DNA of 64,000 nucleotides from Mycolicibacterium mengxianglii (GTDB lineage: Bacteria > Actinomycetota > Actinomycetes > Mycobacteriales > Mycobacteriaceae), in the NCBI RefSeq assembly GCF_015710575.1, contig NZ_CP065373.1:1488001-1552000 (forward strand), written 5' to 3'. Made by a program: the position numbers and the translations under genes. Under the pieces are notes generated by a model. That model was not told the origin of the DNA and did no database searches. It worked only from the letters and a program-made list of their open reading frames with translations. This document shows, in pieces, positions 19,465 to 27,955 of this stretch (position 1 is its first letter; each line of letters opens with the position of its first letter).

Positions 19465-22400
19465 GTGGACGACGATGCACAAATCCAAGACCACACCGAC
19501 AGCACCCCCGCTGGTAACAGCGACGCGGGCAACGCTGATGCGGCGGCCCACCCGGAAATCCCCGAGCGTCTGAGGGTCCACTCGCTGGCCCGGGTGCTCG
19601 GGACCACCAGCAGGCGGGTGCTCGACGCGCTGATCGAACTCGACGGGCGCTCCCGCAGCGCGCACTCCAGTGTCGATCGCGTCGACGCCGTGAAAGTGCG
19701 CGATGTCCTCGCCGCCGCCGACCAGGCGGTCGCCGCGCCGGAACCGGTTGCGGTGCCCGCAGTCGAGACGCCGGTAGTCGAGACGCCCGCAGTAGAGGAG
19801 CCGGCCGCTGAGGCGCCCGTCGTCGAGACACCGGCACCCGAAGTTGTCGAAGAAGCCCTGGTGGTGGAAGCCGTCTCGGAGGTCGATCCCGACGCCGCCC
19901 CCGAAGGCGAGCCGGAATCGCGACTTCTGATCGAGACGCCGCCGCAACCGCAGGACAGTGCCGCCGACGACCGACCGGTGGCCGACTATCTGCCGCTGTT
20001 CGTGGCGCCGCAGCCCGTACAGGCGCGGCCCGCCGTGGACCGCGCCGATCATGACGATGACGACGACGAACTGGACGCCGAGGACAGCGACGACGCCGAC
20101 GACGAGCAGGCCGAGAAGCCTGCCAATCGCAGGCGCCGGCGTGGCCGCCGGGGTCGGGGCCGGGGTCGTGGCGGCGAACCGGGTTCGGATTCTGACGATG
20201 ACGAGGGTGTCGACGACAAGGACGCCACCGACACCAAGGACACCGACACCAAGAACGCCGATACCAAGGACGACGCCGACAGCAAGGGCAAGAACGAGGC
20301 GTCCGACGCCGACGACGAGTCCTCTGACGACGACGAGGGTGACGACGACGACAGCGGGGACGGATCGACCAGGCGCAGGCGCCGCCGGCGCCGCCGCAAG
20401 TCAGGTGCCGCGGACGACGGCGAGCCCAAGGCGCCCGACGATCCGCCGAACACCGTCGTCCACGAACGCGCTCCGCGCAGCAAAGCGGAGAAAGCGGAGA
20501 AGGTCAACAACGAGATCCAGGGCATCAGCGGGTCCACCCGACTGGAAGCCAAGCGGCAGCGGCGACGTGACGGCCGTGATGCCGGTCGGCGCAGGCCACC
20601 CATTCTTTCCGAGGCGGAATTCCTCGCCCGGCGCGAGGCCGTCGAGCGCGTCATGGTGGTGCGCGACACCGTGCGCACCGAACCCCCGCACACCGGCGCC
20701 CGATACACCCAGATCGCGGTCCTCGAGGACGGCGTGGTGGTGGAACACTTCGTCACCTCGGCGGCGTCGGCGTCGCTGGTAGGCAACATCTACCTCGGCA
20801 TCGTGCAGAACGTGCTGCCGTCGATGGAGGCCGCGTTCGTCGATATCGGCCGCGGCCGCAACGGCGTGCTGTATGCCGGTGAGGTCAACTGGGAAGCTGC
20901 CGGCCTCGGCGGCTCCGCCCGCAAGATCGAACAGGCCCTCAAGCCCGGTGATTACGTGGTGGTCCAGGTCAGCAAGGACCCGGTGGGACACAAGGGTGCC
21001 CGACTGACCACCCAGGTGTCGCTGGCGGGCCGCTACCTGGTGTACGTGCCCGGGGCGTCGTCCACGGGCATCAGCCGCAAGTTGCCCGATACCGAGCGGC
21101 AACGGCTCAAGGAAATCCTGCGCGAGGTCGTTCCCTCCGACGCCGGGGTGATCATCCGAACCGCCTCAGAGGGCGTGAAGGAAGAGGACATCCGCGGCGA
21201 TGTCACCCGCTTGCAGGAGCGCTGGAATCAGATCGACGCCAAGGCCGCCGAGACCAAGAAGAAGGCCTCCGGCGCCGCCGTTGCGCTCTACGAAGAACCC
21301 GACGTGCTGGTCAAGGTGATTCGCGACCTGTTCAACGAGGACTTCTCCAACCTCATCGTGTCCGGCGACAATGCGTGGAAGACCATCAACGACTACGTCG
21401 AGTCGGTGGCTCCCGAGCTGATGTCCAAGCTCACCAAGTACGAAGCCGGCGACAACGGTGGCCCTGACGTGTTCGCCGTGCACCGCATCGACGAGCAACT
21501 GACCAAAGCGATGGATCGCAAGGTCTGGCTGCCGTCAGGCGGCACACTGGTCATCGATCGCACCGAAGCCATGACAGTGGTCGACGTCAACACCGGCAAG
21601 TTCACCGGTGCGGGCGGCAACCTCGAGCAGACGGTCACCAAGAACAACCTCGAGGCCGCCGAGGAGATCGTGCGTCAGCTGCGGCTGCGCGATATCGGCG
21701 GCATCATCGTCATCGACTTCATCGACATGGTGCTCGAATCCAACCGGGATCTGGTGCTGCGCCGGCTCACCGAGGCGCTGGCGCGTGATCGCACCCGCCA
21801 TCAGGTTTCGGAGGTCACTTCTCTGGGCTTGGTGCAGCTGACGCGCAAGAAGCTGGGGACCGGCCTGATCGAGGCGTTCTCCACCACCTGCACCCACTGC
21901 GCCGGGCGTGGCATCGTCTTGCACACCGACCCGGTGGATTCCGGGGCGTCGGCACCGCCGCGTAAAGCGGACTCCAATGCCAACTCGGGTTCCGGGTCCG
22001 GTTCCGGTTCCGGCGGTCGCCGTGGAAAGCGCTCGAGGAAGGGCCGGACCGAAGAGGTCGAAGTGCCCGAGGCCCCGGCGGTGGCCAAACTGCCCCCGCA
22101 CGTGGTCGGCGAGCACCCCATGTTCAAAGCGATGGCCGCGGCCACAGGCAAGCACGACGACGAGTCCGAAGACGGATTTGCCGATGAGCTGAGCGAGGAC
22201 GTGGTGCACGACTCGGTCGGTGAGGAGCGCGTCGACGAGGCTGAGATCGCCGAACAGGTGGCGACCGAGGTCGTCGCCGAAGACCTCGATGACGAGGACG
22301 ATTTCGAGGACCCCGACGACGAGGACTCCGACGATGAGGACGATGTAGAAGAGATCGACCTCATCGACGACGAGGACGATGACGATTCCGATGACGAGGA

Positions 22401-22605
22401 CTCCGATGACGACGACATCGACCTGGAGGACGACTCCGACGACGATGACGAGGACTCCGACGATGACGAGGAGGACGAGGACTCTGACGATGCGGAAGAT
22501 GACTCTGACGAGGACGAACCCGAACCAGTCGTCGAGGTGATCGCAACCGCACGACCGCGGCGACGTCGGGCCGCAGCCCGGCCCGCCGGACCACCCGCTG
22601 GGTAG
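19465..22605 (+). CDS. rne: ribonuclease E/G
   Basis: This 1046-residue endoribonuclease is the main mRNA decay and rRNA processing enzyme. Residues 1-370 are a disordered arm rich in Glu/Asp and Arg patches (RRRRGRRGRGRGRGG; RRRRRRRRRK). The S1 domain is about 410-510 (YLGIVQNVLPSMEAAFVDIG). The catalytic Asp pair is in DRTEAMTVVDVNTGKFTG (about 698) and IIVIDFIDM (about 746). The zinc-link is CTHCAGRG (about 808). The tail is again acidic, with long Asp/Glu/Ser runs (about 950-1020), then RPRRRRAAARPA. This layout, a catalytic core between two disordered arms, is typical for mycobacteria. GGAGAG precedes the GTG start. Confidence 0.96.
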   Translation: MDDDAQIQDHTDSTPAGNSDAGNADAAAHPEIPERLRVHSLARVLGTTSRRVLDALIELDGRSRSAHSSVDRVDAVKVRDVLAAADQAVAAPEPVAVPAVETPVVETPAVEEPAAEAPVVETPAPEVVEEALVVEAVSEVDPDAAPEGEPESRLLIETPPQPQDSAADDRPVADYLPLFVAPQPVQARPAVDRADHDDDDDELDAEDSDDADDEQAEKPANRRRRRGRRGRGRGRGGEPGSDSDDDEGVDDKDATDTKDTDTKNADTKDDADSKGKNEASDADDESSDDDEGDDDDSGDGSTRRRRRRRRRKSGAADDGEPKAPDDPPNTVVHERAPRSKAEKAEKVNNEIQGISGSTRLEAKRQRRRDGRDAGRRRPPILSEAEFLARREAVERVMVVRDTVRTEPPHTGARYTQIAVLEDGVVVEHFVTSAASASLVGNIYLGIVQNVLPSMEAAFVDIGRGRNGVLYAGEVNWEAAGLGGSARKIEQALKPGDYVVVQVSKDPVGHKGARLTTQVSLAGRYLVYVPGASSTGISRKLPDTERQRLKEILREVVPSDAGVIIRTASEGVKEEDIRGDVTRLQERWNQIDAKAAETKKKASGAAVALYEEPDVLVKVIRDLFNEDFSNLIVSGDNAWKTINDYVESVAPELMSKLTKYEAGDNGGPDVFAVHRIDEQLTKAMDRKVWLPSGGTLVIDRTEAMTVVDVNTGKFTGAGGNLEQTVTKNNLEAAEEIVRQLRLRDIGGIIVIDFIDMVLESNRDLVLRRLTEALARDRTRHQVSEVTSLGLVQLTRKKLGTGLIEAFSTTCTHCAGRGIVLHTDPVDSGASAPPRKADSNANSGSGSGSGSGGRRGKRSRKGRTEEVEVPEAPAVAKLPPHVVGEHPMFKAMAAATGKHDDESEDGFADELSEDVVHDSVGEERVDEAEIAEQVATEVVAEDLDDEDDFEDPDDEDSDDEDDVEEIDLIDDEDDDDSDDEDSDDDDIDLEDDSDDDDEDSDDDEEDEDSDDAEDDSDEDEPEPVVEVIATARPRRRRAAARPAGPPAG

Positions 22606-22629
22606 CGATCCATGCGCCCGGCAGGCGGT

Positions 22630-22659
22630 TTGACCCATAACCCGCTGGTCACGTAACCT
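22630..22659 (+). promoter_or_regulatory. rplU promoter
   Basis: TTGACC (22630-22635), an 18-bp spacer and TAACCT (22654-22659) form a good sigma-A promoter. The start would be near 22666, giving a leader of about 124 nt before rplU. Confidence 0.6.
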
Positions 22660-22738
22660 TGAGCAGTTGTCATGTGGCTGACGCCCGTGACAGTGGGTTA
22701 ACCGTGAGAGCTGGTTCAGCCCACGAAACCCAAGACCT

Positions 22739-22761
22739 GCGCACTCCCTCGGGTAGTGCGC
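22739..22761 (+). promoter_or_regulatory. hairpin in the rplU leader
   Basis: GCGCACT (22739-22745) pairs with AGTGCGC (22755-22761), and the intervening CCC/GGG can extend the stem past one bulged T. It ends 28 nt before the rplU ATG. Ribosomal protein leaders of this kind can be autoregulatory; its match to a known L21 leader cannot be checked here. Confidence 0.4.
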
Positions 22762-22789
22762 GCCCGTTAAGCGATGAGTTAGGACCACG

Positions 22790-23101
22790 ATGGCGACGTA
22801 CGCAATCGTCAAGACCGGCGGCAAGCAGTACAAGGTCGCCGTCGGAGACATAGTCAAGGTCGAGAAGTTGGAGATCGAGGCCGGCGGTTCCGTCACGCTG
22901 CCCGTCGCTCTCGTTGTCGACGGCGCGAATGTCACCAGTGACGCCAAGGACCTCGAGAAGGTCGCCGTCACCGGCGAGGTGCTCGAGCACACCAAGGGCC
23001 CCAAGATCCGCATCCACAAGTTCAAGAACAAGACCGGCTACCACAAGCGCCAGGGGCACCGTCAACCGCTGACGGTTCTCAAAGTCACCGGCATCAAGTA
23101 A
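22790..23101 (+). CDS. rplU: 50S ribosomal protein L21
   Basis: A 103-residue ribosomal protein with the L21 signature: [19 protein letters not shown] at the start and [20 protein letters not shown] near the end. It binds 23S rRNA. ATG 22790 follows a weak AGGA. It is first in the classic rplU-rpmA-obgE order, 15 bp before rpmA. Confidence 0.98.
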   Translation: MATYAIVKTGGKQYKVAVGDIVKVEKLEIEAGGSVTLPVALVVDGANVTSDAKDLEKVAVTGEVLEHTKGPKIRIHKFKNKTGYHKRQGHRQPLTVLKVTGIK

Positions 23102-23116
23102 GAGGGGAGCGAGCAC

Positions 23117-23374
23117 ATGGCACACAAGAAGGGCGCTTCCAGCTCACGCAACGGTCGTGACTCAAACGCGCAGCGACTGGGCGTCAAGCGTTTCGGTGGG
23201 CAGGTCGTCAACGCGGGCGAGATCATCGTCCGCCAGCGCGGCACCCACTTCCACCCCGGCGTCAACGTCGGCCGTGGCGGCGACGACACGCTGTTCGCAC
23301 TGTCGGCTGGTGCCGTGCAGTTCGGCGTCAAGCGTGGCCGCAAGACAGTTAACATCGTTCCGGCGGACGCCTGA
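23117..23374 (+). CDS. rpmA: 50S ribosomal protein L27
   Basis: An 85-residue protein with the L27 signature [20 protein letters not shown] then [22 protein letters not shown]. Its N-terminus reaches the peptidyl-transferase centre. There is no Firmicutes-type cleaved N-terminal extension. The ribosome-binding site AGAGGGGAG lies directly upstream. A 107-bp spacer with a large hairpin separates it from obgE. Confidence 0.98.
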   Translation: MAHKKGASSSRNGRDSNAQRLGVKRFGGQVVNAGEIIVRQRGTHFHPGVNVGRGGDDTLFALSAGAVQFGVKRGRKTVNIVPADA

Positions 23375-23398
23375 TCTTCCGAGGACCCCGCCTAGCGA

Positions 23399-23462
23399 AT
23401 GTGAAGCTGCTGCGAGTTCTCTTCTAGAGATTGGGTCAGCCCACTCGCCCTCAGCTTCACAT
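23399..23462 (+). promoter_or_regulatory. 64-nt imperfect hairpin between rpmA and obgE
   Basis: ATGTGAAGCTG (23399-23409) is perfectly complementary to CAGCTTCACAT (23452-23462). Inside it, GCGAG (23412-23416) pairs with CTCGC (23444-23448). The 3' arm ends 6 nt before the obgE ribosome-binding site (AGGAAGG) and 19 nt before the ATG. It may be a processing site or partial terminator that lowers obgE relative to the ribosomal proteins; function is inference. Confidence 0.5.
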
Positions 23463-23481
23463 CGCACAGGAAGGTCGTCCG

Positions 23482-24933
23482 ATGCCTCGGTTCGTCGACC
23501 GCGTCGTCATTCACGCTCGCGCAGGTTCTGGGGGGCACGGTTGCGCCTCGGTGCACCGGGAGAAATTCAAGCCCCTCGGCGGTCCCGACGGGGGTAACGG
23601 CGGGCGCGGTGGCAGCATCGTGCTGGTCGTCGACCCGCAGGTACACACGCTGCTGGACTTCCACTTCCATCCGCACGTCGTGGCCCCATCGGGCAAGCCG
23701 GGCGCCGGCAGTAACCGCGACGGCGCGGCCGGCACCGATCTCGAGGTGAAGGTGCCCGACGGCACCGTCGTCCTCGACAGCGACGGCCGGATGCTCGCCG
23801 ACCTCGTCGGTCCAGGAACTCGTTTCGAAGCTGCGGTCGGCGGCCGCGGCGGCCTCGGCAACGCCGCGTTGGCATCTCGCGCCCGTAAGGCGCCCGGATT
23901 CGCGCTGCTCGGCGAAAAGGGTGAAGAGCGCGAGCTCACCCTGGAGCTCAAGACCGTTGCTGACGTCGGGCTGGTCGGTTTCCCGTCCGCCGGCAAGTCA
24001 TCTCTGGTGTCGGCGATCTCAGCGGCCAAGCCGAAGATCGCCGACTATCCGTTCACCACCTTGGTCCCCAATCTGGGTGTGGTGTCTGCAGGCGACCACA
24101 CCTTCACCGTCGCCGACGTTCCCGGCCTGATCCCCGGCGCGTCCGACGGGCGCGGTCTCGGTCTGGACTTCCTGCGACACATCGAGCGCTGTGCGGTGCT
24201 GGTACACGTCGTCGACTGTGCGACCTTGGACCCGGGCCGCGACCCGATCTCCGACATCGATGCGCTCGAGGCTGAGCTGTCCGCGTATCAACCCACCTTG
24301 CAAGGTGATTCGACGCTCGGCGACCTGGCTGAGCGGCCCCGTGCGGTGGTGCTCAACAAGATCGACGTCCCCGAAGCCAAAGAACTCGCCGATTTCGTCC
24401 GTGACGAGATCGCGGCGCGTGGCTGGCCGGTTTTCGAGGTGTCCACCGTGGCGCGTATCGGTTTGCGGCCGTTGATCTTCGCGCTGTGGGACATGGTGGC
24501 GACCTACCGGGCAGCACAGCCTGTGCTCACGCCGCGGCGCCCCGTGATCAGGCCTATCGCTGTCAACGAGAAGGCGTTCTCGGTGGCTCCCGACGGGCAG
24601 GGCGGCTTCGTGGTGCGCGGTGTGCGGCCGGAACGGTGGATCGCCCAGACGAACTTCGACAACGACGAGGCCGTCGGTTACCTCGGTGACCGGTTGGCGC
24701 GTCTCGGTGTCGAGGACGAACTACTCAAGCTCGGCGCCCGTCCGGGATGCGCAGTCACCATCGGTGACATGACTTTCGACTGGGAACCGCAGACTCCCGC
24801 AGGCGTGGACGTCGTACCGTCCGGGCGCGGAACCGACATCAGGCTCGACCGCACCGACCGGGTCGGCGCCGACGAACGCAAGGCGGCGCGTAAGGCGCGC
24901 AGGGATCACGGTGAGGACGGCTCAGAGCAGTGA
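23482..24933 (+). CDS. obgE: Obg family GTPase CgtA/ObgE
   Basis: A 483-residue ribosome-assembly GTPase. The N-terminal glycine-rich Obg fold spans about 1-158 ([17 protein letters not shown]). The G domain has [11 protein letters not shown] (P-loop), [16 protein letters not shown] (G3/switch II) and NKID (G4). A C-terminal OCT domain follows ([26 protein letters not shown] region), with a basic tail [12 protein letters not shown]. An upstream in-frame extension is discarded because the conserved start is [18 protein letters not shown] with AGGAAGG before it. The stop overlaps proB (GTGA). Confidence 0.96.
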   Translation: MPRFVDRVVIHARAGSGGHGCASVHREKFKPLGGPDGGNGGRGGSIVLVVDPQVHTLLDFHFHPHVVAPSGKPGAGSNRDGAAGTDLEVKVPDGTVVLDSDGRMLADLVGPGTRFEAAVGGRGGLGNAALASRARKAPGFALLGEKGEERELTLELKTVADVGLVGFPSAGKSSLVSAISAAKPKIADYPFTTLVPNLGVVSAGDHTFTVADVPGLIPGASDGRGLGLDFLRHIERCAVLVHVVDCATLDPGRDPISDIDALEAELSAYQPTLQGDSTLGDLAERPRAVVLNKIDVPEAKELADFVRDEIAARGWPVFEVSTVARIGLRPLIFALWDMVATYRAAQPVLTPRRPVIRPIAVNEKAFSVAPDGQGGFVVRGVRPERWIAQTNFDNDEAVGYLGDRLARLGVEDELLKLGARPGCAVTIGDMTFDWEPQTPAGVDVVPSGRGTDIRLDRTDRVGADERKAARKARRDHGEDGSEQ

Positions 24934-26030
24934 GCGTCCACCGCGAGGCCGTGCGGACCGCGCGCAGCATCGTCGTCAAGATCGGCACCACCGCGCTGAC
25001 CACCCCGACAGGGGTATTCGACGCCCGTCGTCTGCAATCCCTGGTCGACGCCATCGAGGGCCGGATGAAGGCCGGCTCGGATGTGGTGATCGTGTCATCG
25101 GGTGCTATTGCCGCCGGTATCGAACCGCTCGGATTGCTCAGGCGGCCAACAGATCTGGCGACCAAGCAGGCAGCTGCCAGCGTGGGTCAGGTGGCGTTGG
25201 TGAACTCGTGGAGCGCGGCGTTTCGCCGGTATGACCGCACGGTGGGCCAGGTTCTGCTGACTGCCCACGACATCTCGATGCGGGTGCAGCACACCAACGC
25301 CCAGCGCACGCTGGACCGGTTGCGCGCCCTGCATGCGGTGGCGATCGTCAACGAGAACGACACCGTGGCCACCAACGAGATCCGATTCGGAGACAACGAC
25401 CGGCTTTCCGCTCTGGTCGCCCATCTGGTGGGCGCCGACGCGTTGATCCTGCTCTCGGATATTGATGGGTTGTATGACTCCGACCCCCGCAAATCCGGGG
25501 CCAGGTTCATCCCCGAGGTCAATGGCCCCGACGACCTGGAAGGCGTGATCGCCGGTCGCGGAAGCAGTCTGGGCACCGGTGGCATGGCCTCGAAGTTGTC
25601 CTCGGCGCTGCTGGCCGCCGACGCCGGTGTTCCGGTGCTGCTGGCTGCCGCCGCCGATGCCGCGAATGCCCTGTCAGACGCCTCGGTGGGCACCGTGTTC
25701 GCGCCCCGCGGCACCCGGATGTCGGCGCGCCGGTTCTGGGTGCGCTACGCCGCTGATTCCGCCGGCAGCCTGACGCTGGACGAGGGCGCGGTGCGGGCGG
25801 TGCTGAAGCAGCGTCGGTCCCTGCTCCCGGCCGGGATCACGGCCTCGTCGGGCAGGTTCTACGGCGGCGACGTGGTCGAGTTGAAGGGTCCCGACGGGAC
25901 GGTGGTGGCACGTGGTGTCGTGGCCTATGACGCCGGTGAACTGTCGTCGATGATGGGACGTTCGACCTCGGACCTGCCTGCCGACATGCGCCGCCCCGCG
26001 GTGCACGCCGACGATCTGGTGGCCGTCTAG
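24930..26030 (+). CDS. proB: glutamate 5-kinase
   Basis: A 366-residue enzyme for the first step of proline synthesis, phosphorylating glutamate. The amino-acid kinase domain contains [28 protein letters not shown] and [12 protein letters not shown], and a C-terminal PUA domain covers about 275-366. The GTG start overlaps the obgE stop. The partner proA is encoded separately at 33083. The final codon base is also the first base of a perfect 25-bp palindrome that likely terminates transcription. Confidence 0.96.
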   Translation: MSVHREAVRTARSIVVKIGTTALTTPTGVFDARRLQSLVDAIEGRMKAGSDVVIVSSGAIAAGIEPLGLLRRPTDLATKQAAASVGQVALVNSWSAAFRRYDRTVGQVLLTAHDISMRVQHTNAQRTLDRLRALHAVAIVNENDTVATNEIRFGDNDRLSALVAHLVGADALILLSDIDGLYDSDPRKSGARFIPEVNGPDDLEGVIAGRGSSLGTGGMASKLSSALLAADAGVPVLLAAAADAANALSDASVGTVFAPRGTRMSARRFWVRYAADSAGSLTLDEGAVRAVLKQRRSLLPAGITASSGRFYGGDVVELKGPDGTVVARGVVAYDAGELSSMMGRSTSDLPADMRRPAVHADDLVAV

Positions 26031-26082
26031 CGATTTCGGCGCGTTTGTGACCGCTCAGCGGTCACAAACGCGCCGAAATCGC
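26030..26082. terminator. bidirectional terminator-like palindrome A
   Basis: A perfect inverted repeat: 25-bp arms (26030-26054 and 26058-26082) around the loop TCA. The arms share the block GATTTCGGCGCG with a second copy at 40136-40188. It lies between convergent proB and the sirtuin gene and contains the sirtuin stop codon (26062-26064) plus the last base of the proB stop. There is no long T-run, as is usual for mycobacterial terminators. Confidence 0.7.
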
Positions 26083-26898
26083 ACTGAGTTCGTCGGCCAG
26101 CAGGGCCAGCATCTCGGAGCAGCCGGTCTCGACCTTCACCGAGGCCAGGTCGTCGCCGCGGGTGGGGCCGCGGTTGATGATGGCGACGGGTATTCCCTTG
26201 GCCGCGGCGTGCCGCACGAACCGGTAGCCGGAGAACACGGTGAGCGACGAGCCGGCGACCAGTAGCGCATCAGCCGCGTCGACCAGTGAAAAGGCCTCAG
26301 CGACACGATCTTTGGGCACACTTTCGCCAAAGTAGACGATATCGGGCTTGAGCATTCCCGAACAGCGTGGGCAATCCAGATAGCGAAACTCGTCGGTATC
26401 GGCCACGGTGGCGTCCGCGTCGGGAGCCACCGCGATGCCGCCGAGACGTTCGGCGCGTTCGACGAACCCGGGATTGAGGGCTTCGAGCTGGTCGGCCAGC
26501 CAACTGCGTGACATGGTGTGACCGCACTGCAGGCACGTCACCTGCGCATAGGTGCCATGCAGGTTCACCACGTTGCGGCTGCCTGCTTTGGTGTGCAGCA
26601 GATCCACGTTCTGGGTGATCAGGCCGGTCACCACCCCGGTGTGCTCCAGGGCGGCCAACGCGCGGTGCCCGGCATTGGGCAGTGTCTCGTCCATGTGCCG
26701 CCAGCCCACATGGTTGCGGGCCCAATAACGTTGCCGAAACGCCGGGTCAGAGGTGAACTGGCGGATGGTCATCGGGTTGGACGGCGGCGAGTCGGGGCCA
26801 CGGTAGTCCGGGATCCCGGAGTCGGTGGACATGCCGGCACCGGTGAGCACGGCTACCCGCCGGCGGGTCAACAGAGCGACGAGCTCGGGTGCGTCCAC
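26062..26898 (-). CDS. Sir2 family NAD-dependent protein deacylase (class II-like sirtuin)
   Basis: A 278-residue sirtuin that removes acyl groups from lysines using NAD. The NAD motifs are TGAGMSTDSGIPDYRG and TQNVDLLHTKAG; the catalytic His is in NLHGTYAQV. Four zinc cysteines are visible in CLQCGH and CPRCSG. The 278-residue length and SIRT4-like features place it apart from the shorter CobB-type. The GTG start at 26898 follows a -10 box (TACTCT on this strand, 26905-26910) with 6 nt between, so it is leaderless. The last residues (AISARL) are encoded inside palindrome A. Confidence 0.9.
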   Translation of the reverse strand: MDAPELVALLTRRRVAVLTGAGMSTDSGIPDYRGPDSPPSNPMTIRQFTSDPAFRQRYWARNHVGWRHMDETLPNAGHRALAALEHTGVVTGLITQNVDLLHTKAGSRNVVNLHGTYAQVTCLQCGHTMSRSWLADQLEALNPGFVERAERLGGIAVAPDADATVADTDEFRYLDCPRCSGMLKPDIVYFGESVPKDRVAEAFSLVDAADALLVAGSSLTVFSGYRFVRHAAAKGIPVAIINRGPTRGDDLASVKVETGCSEMLALLADELSAISARL

Positions 26899-26904
26899 TC
26901 ATCC

Positions 26905-26910
26905 AGAGTA
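26905..26910 (-). promoter_or_regulatory. leaderless promoter -10 box of the sirtuin gene
   Basis: On the - strand TACTCT ends 6 nt before the GTG start at 26898. No SD is present. The box also lies only 4 nt upstream of the end of the isochorismatase gene (26915). Confidence 0.5.
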
Positions 26911-26914
26911 AGCG

Positions 26915-27454
26915 CTACGGCAGGCAGTCAGCTGCGTCGCAGATGCGGGCCCGCATATTGCGCTCCATCAGCTCCAGGGAGGCCTTTCCCAAGTTGGCGT
27001 CGATGTGGGCGACACAATCCTTGGGGATCACCACATCGAAGTGACGGACGTAGGCGTCGAGCGCGCTGTAGAGGATGCACTGTTCGGTGACCTGTCCGGC
27101 AAGGATGACCGTGCTGGTGCCGAGCTGGGTGAGCAGGTAGCCCAGCGGGGTGGCGTAGAACGCGCTGTGCCGCACCTTCATCAGCATCTTGGAGTCGTCA
27201 GCGGGCACTATCGGCTTCACCAGATCGGGACGTTCGCCGTGCAACGCCGTGTTCACGATGTCGGAGTGGTCGGCGGTGAAGTCGCCGTAGTTGTCGTTGA
27301 CATAAATCAGGTCCACATCATCGCGTCGGCGGGCCTCGGAGATGAGCGTGGCCAGCGGGTCCACGATGGGTTCGACGTTGGGGATCAGGTTCTCGGCATC
27401 GGGATGGCGATATGCGTTGAGCATGTCGATCACGAGCACAGCGGTGTCACTCAT
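26915..27454 (-). CDS. isochorismatase family cysteine hydrolase
   Basis: A 179-residue hydrolase with the family triad visible: Asp in VLVIDMLNAY, Lys in LMKVRHSAFYAT and Cys in GQVTEQCILYSALDAYV. Family members hydrolyse nicotinamide, isochorismate, N-carbamoyl compounds and other small amides. Sitting upstream of a sirtuin (which releases nicotinamide) and near nadE, a nicotinamidase-like role is tempting, but the metal-binding DxHxxH of PncA is not evident, so the substrate is open. The very long open frame continuing upstream is an antisense shadow of nadE; ATG 27454 is the family start. Confidence 0.8.
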   Translation of the reverse strand: MSDTAVLVIDMLNAYRHPDAENLIPNVEPIVDPLATLISEARRRDDVDLIYVNDNYGDFTADHSDIVNTALHGERPDLVKPIVPADDSKMLMKVRHSAFYATPLGYLLTQLGTSTVILAGQVTEQCILYSALDAYVRHFDVVIPKDCVAHIDANLGKASLELMERNMRARICDAADCLP

Positions 27455-27674
27455 GCCAGGGTGGTACCCGGTCAAACCGTTCTGACACAGGTGACTTCGG
27501 ACAAAACCACTGATGCAGCTCGCCCAGATCGCGCCGCTGTGCGAGGCCCCGCAACAGATGGGAGTTCTTCGTCCACATGATGTCGGGCGAGCCTCGGTAG
27601 GTGCCGCAGGCCAGCGGTCCCTCGACCTGCTCCGGGGGTGGAGTCGTAGTCCCAGGTGCCGGGGGAGTCCGCAC
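27447..27674 (-). other. possible remnant of a secreted-protein C-terminus
   Basis: An open frame ending at 27447 encodes a segment with CGTYRGSPDIMWTKNSHLLR and ELHQWFCPK, whose spaced aromatic and Cys residues look like a real protein tail rather than a GC-rich shadow. There is no plausible start or signal peptide. I read it as a possible decayed fragment; family not recognised. Confidence 0.25.
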
Positions 27675-27708
27675 GCCGGGCCCGCAGGGGTTGGTGTTCT
27701 GGCCGCAC

Positions 27709-27813
27709 TCATCCAGCCGCCGAGACCAGGGGTGTGCCCAGCGCGATCGGGTGGCCGTCGACGCTGAATTGAAGCGGGCCGAGCACGTCGAACTGCCCAG
27801 GCTTTCTCGTCAT
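27709..27813 (-). pseudogene. truncated N-terminus of a SARP/AfsR-type regulator
   Basis: The frame starts at ATG 27813 and reads MTRKPGQFDVLGPLQFSVDG then HPIALGTP before a stop at 27709. FxVLGPLxxxVDGxxIALGTP is the conserved opening of the OmpR-like DNA-binding domain of SARP/EmbR-type activators, which normally continues with the QRxxLAxL helix and hundreds of residues more. Here the rest is missing. With the fragment at 27447-27674 it marks the 27455-27952 spacer as a site of gene decay. Confidence 0.5.
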
Positions 27814-27955
27814 CGTGCGTGCCCGTGTTCTTTGCTGGTGCAGCTCGCGTGTTCTCAACGATTGAGCCGTGTACCCTCCGCCGCCGGGGAACTGGAGCCG
27901 GAATCACGGGGTTCCTGGCTTCACCACGGGCCGAGCCGGGAACAATGACACGGTG

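Noticed and set aside
22290-22510. Tandem DNA repeat of GAC/GAT/GAG triplets as a non-coding repeat
   Set aside because: It is in frame in the RNase E acidic tail, so it is explained as coding low complexity.
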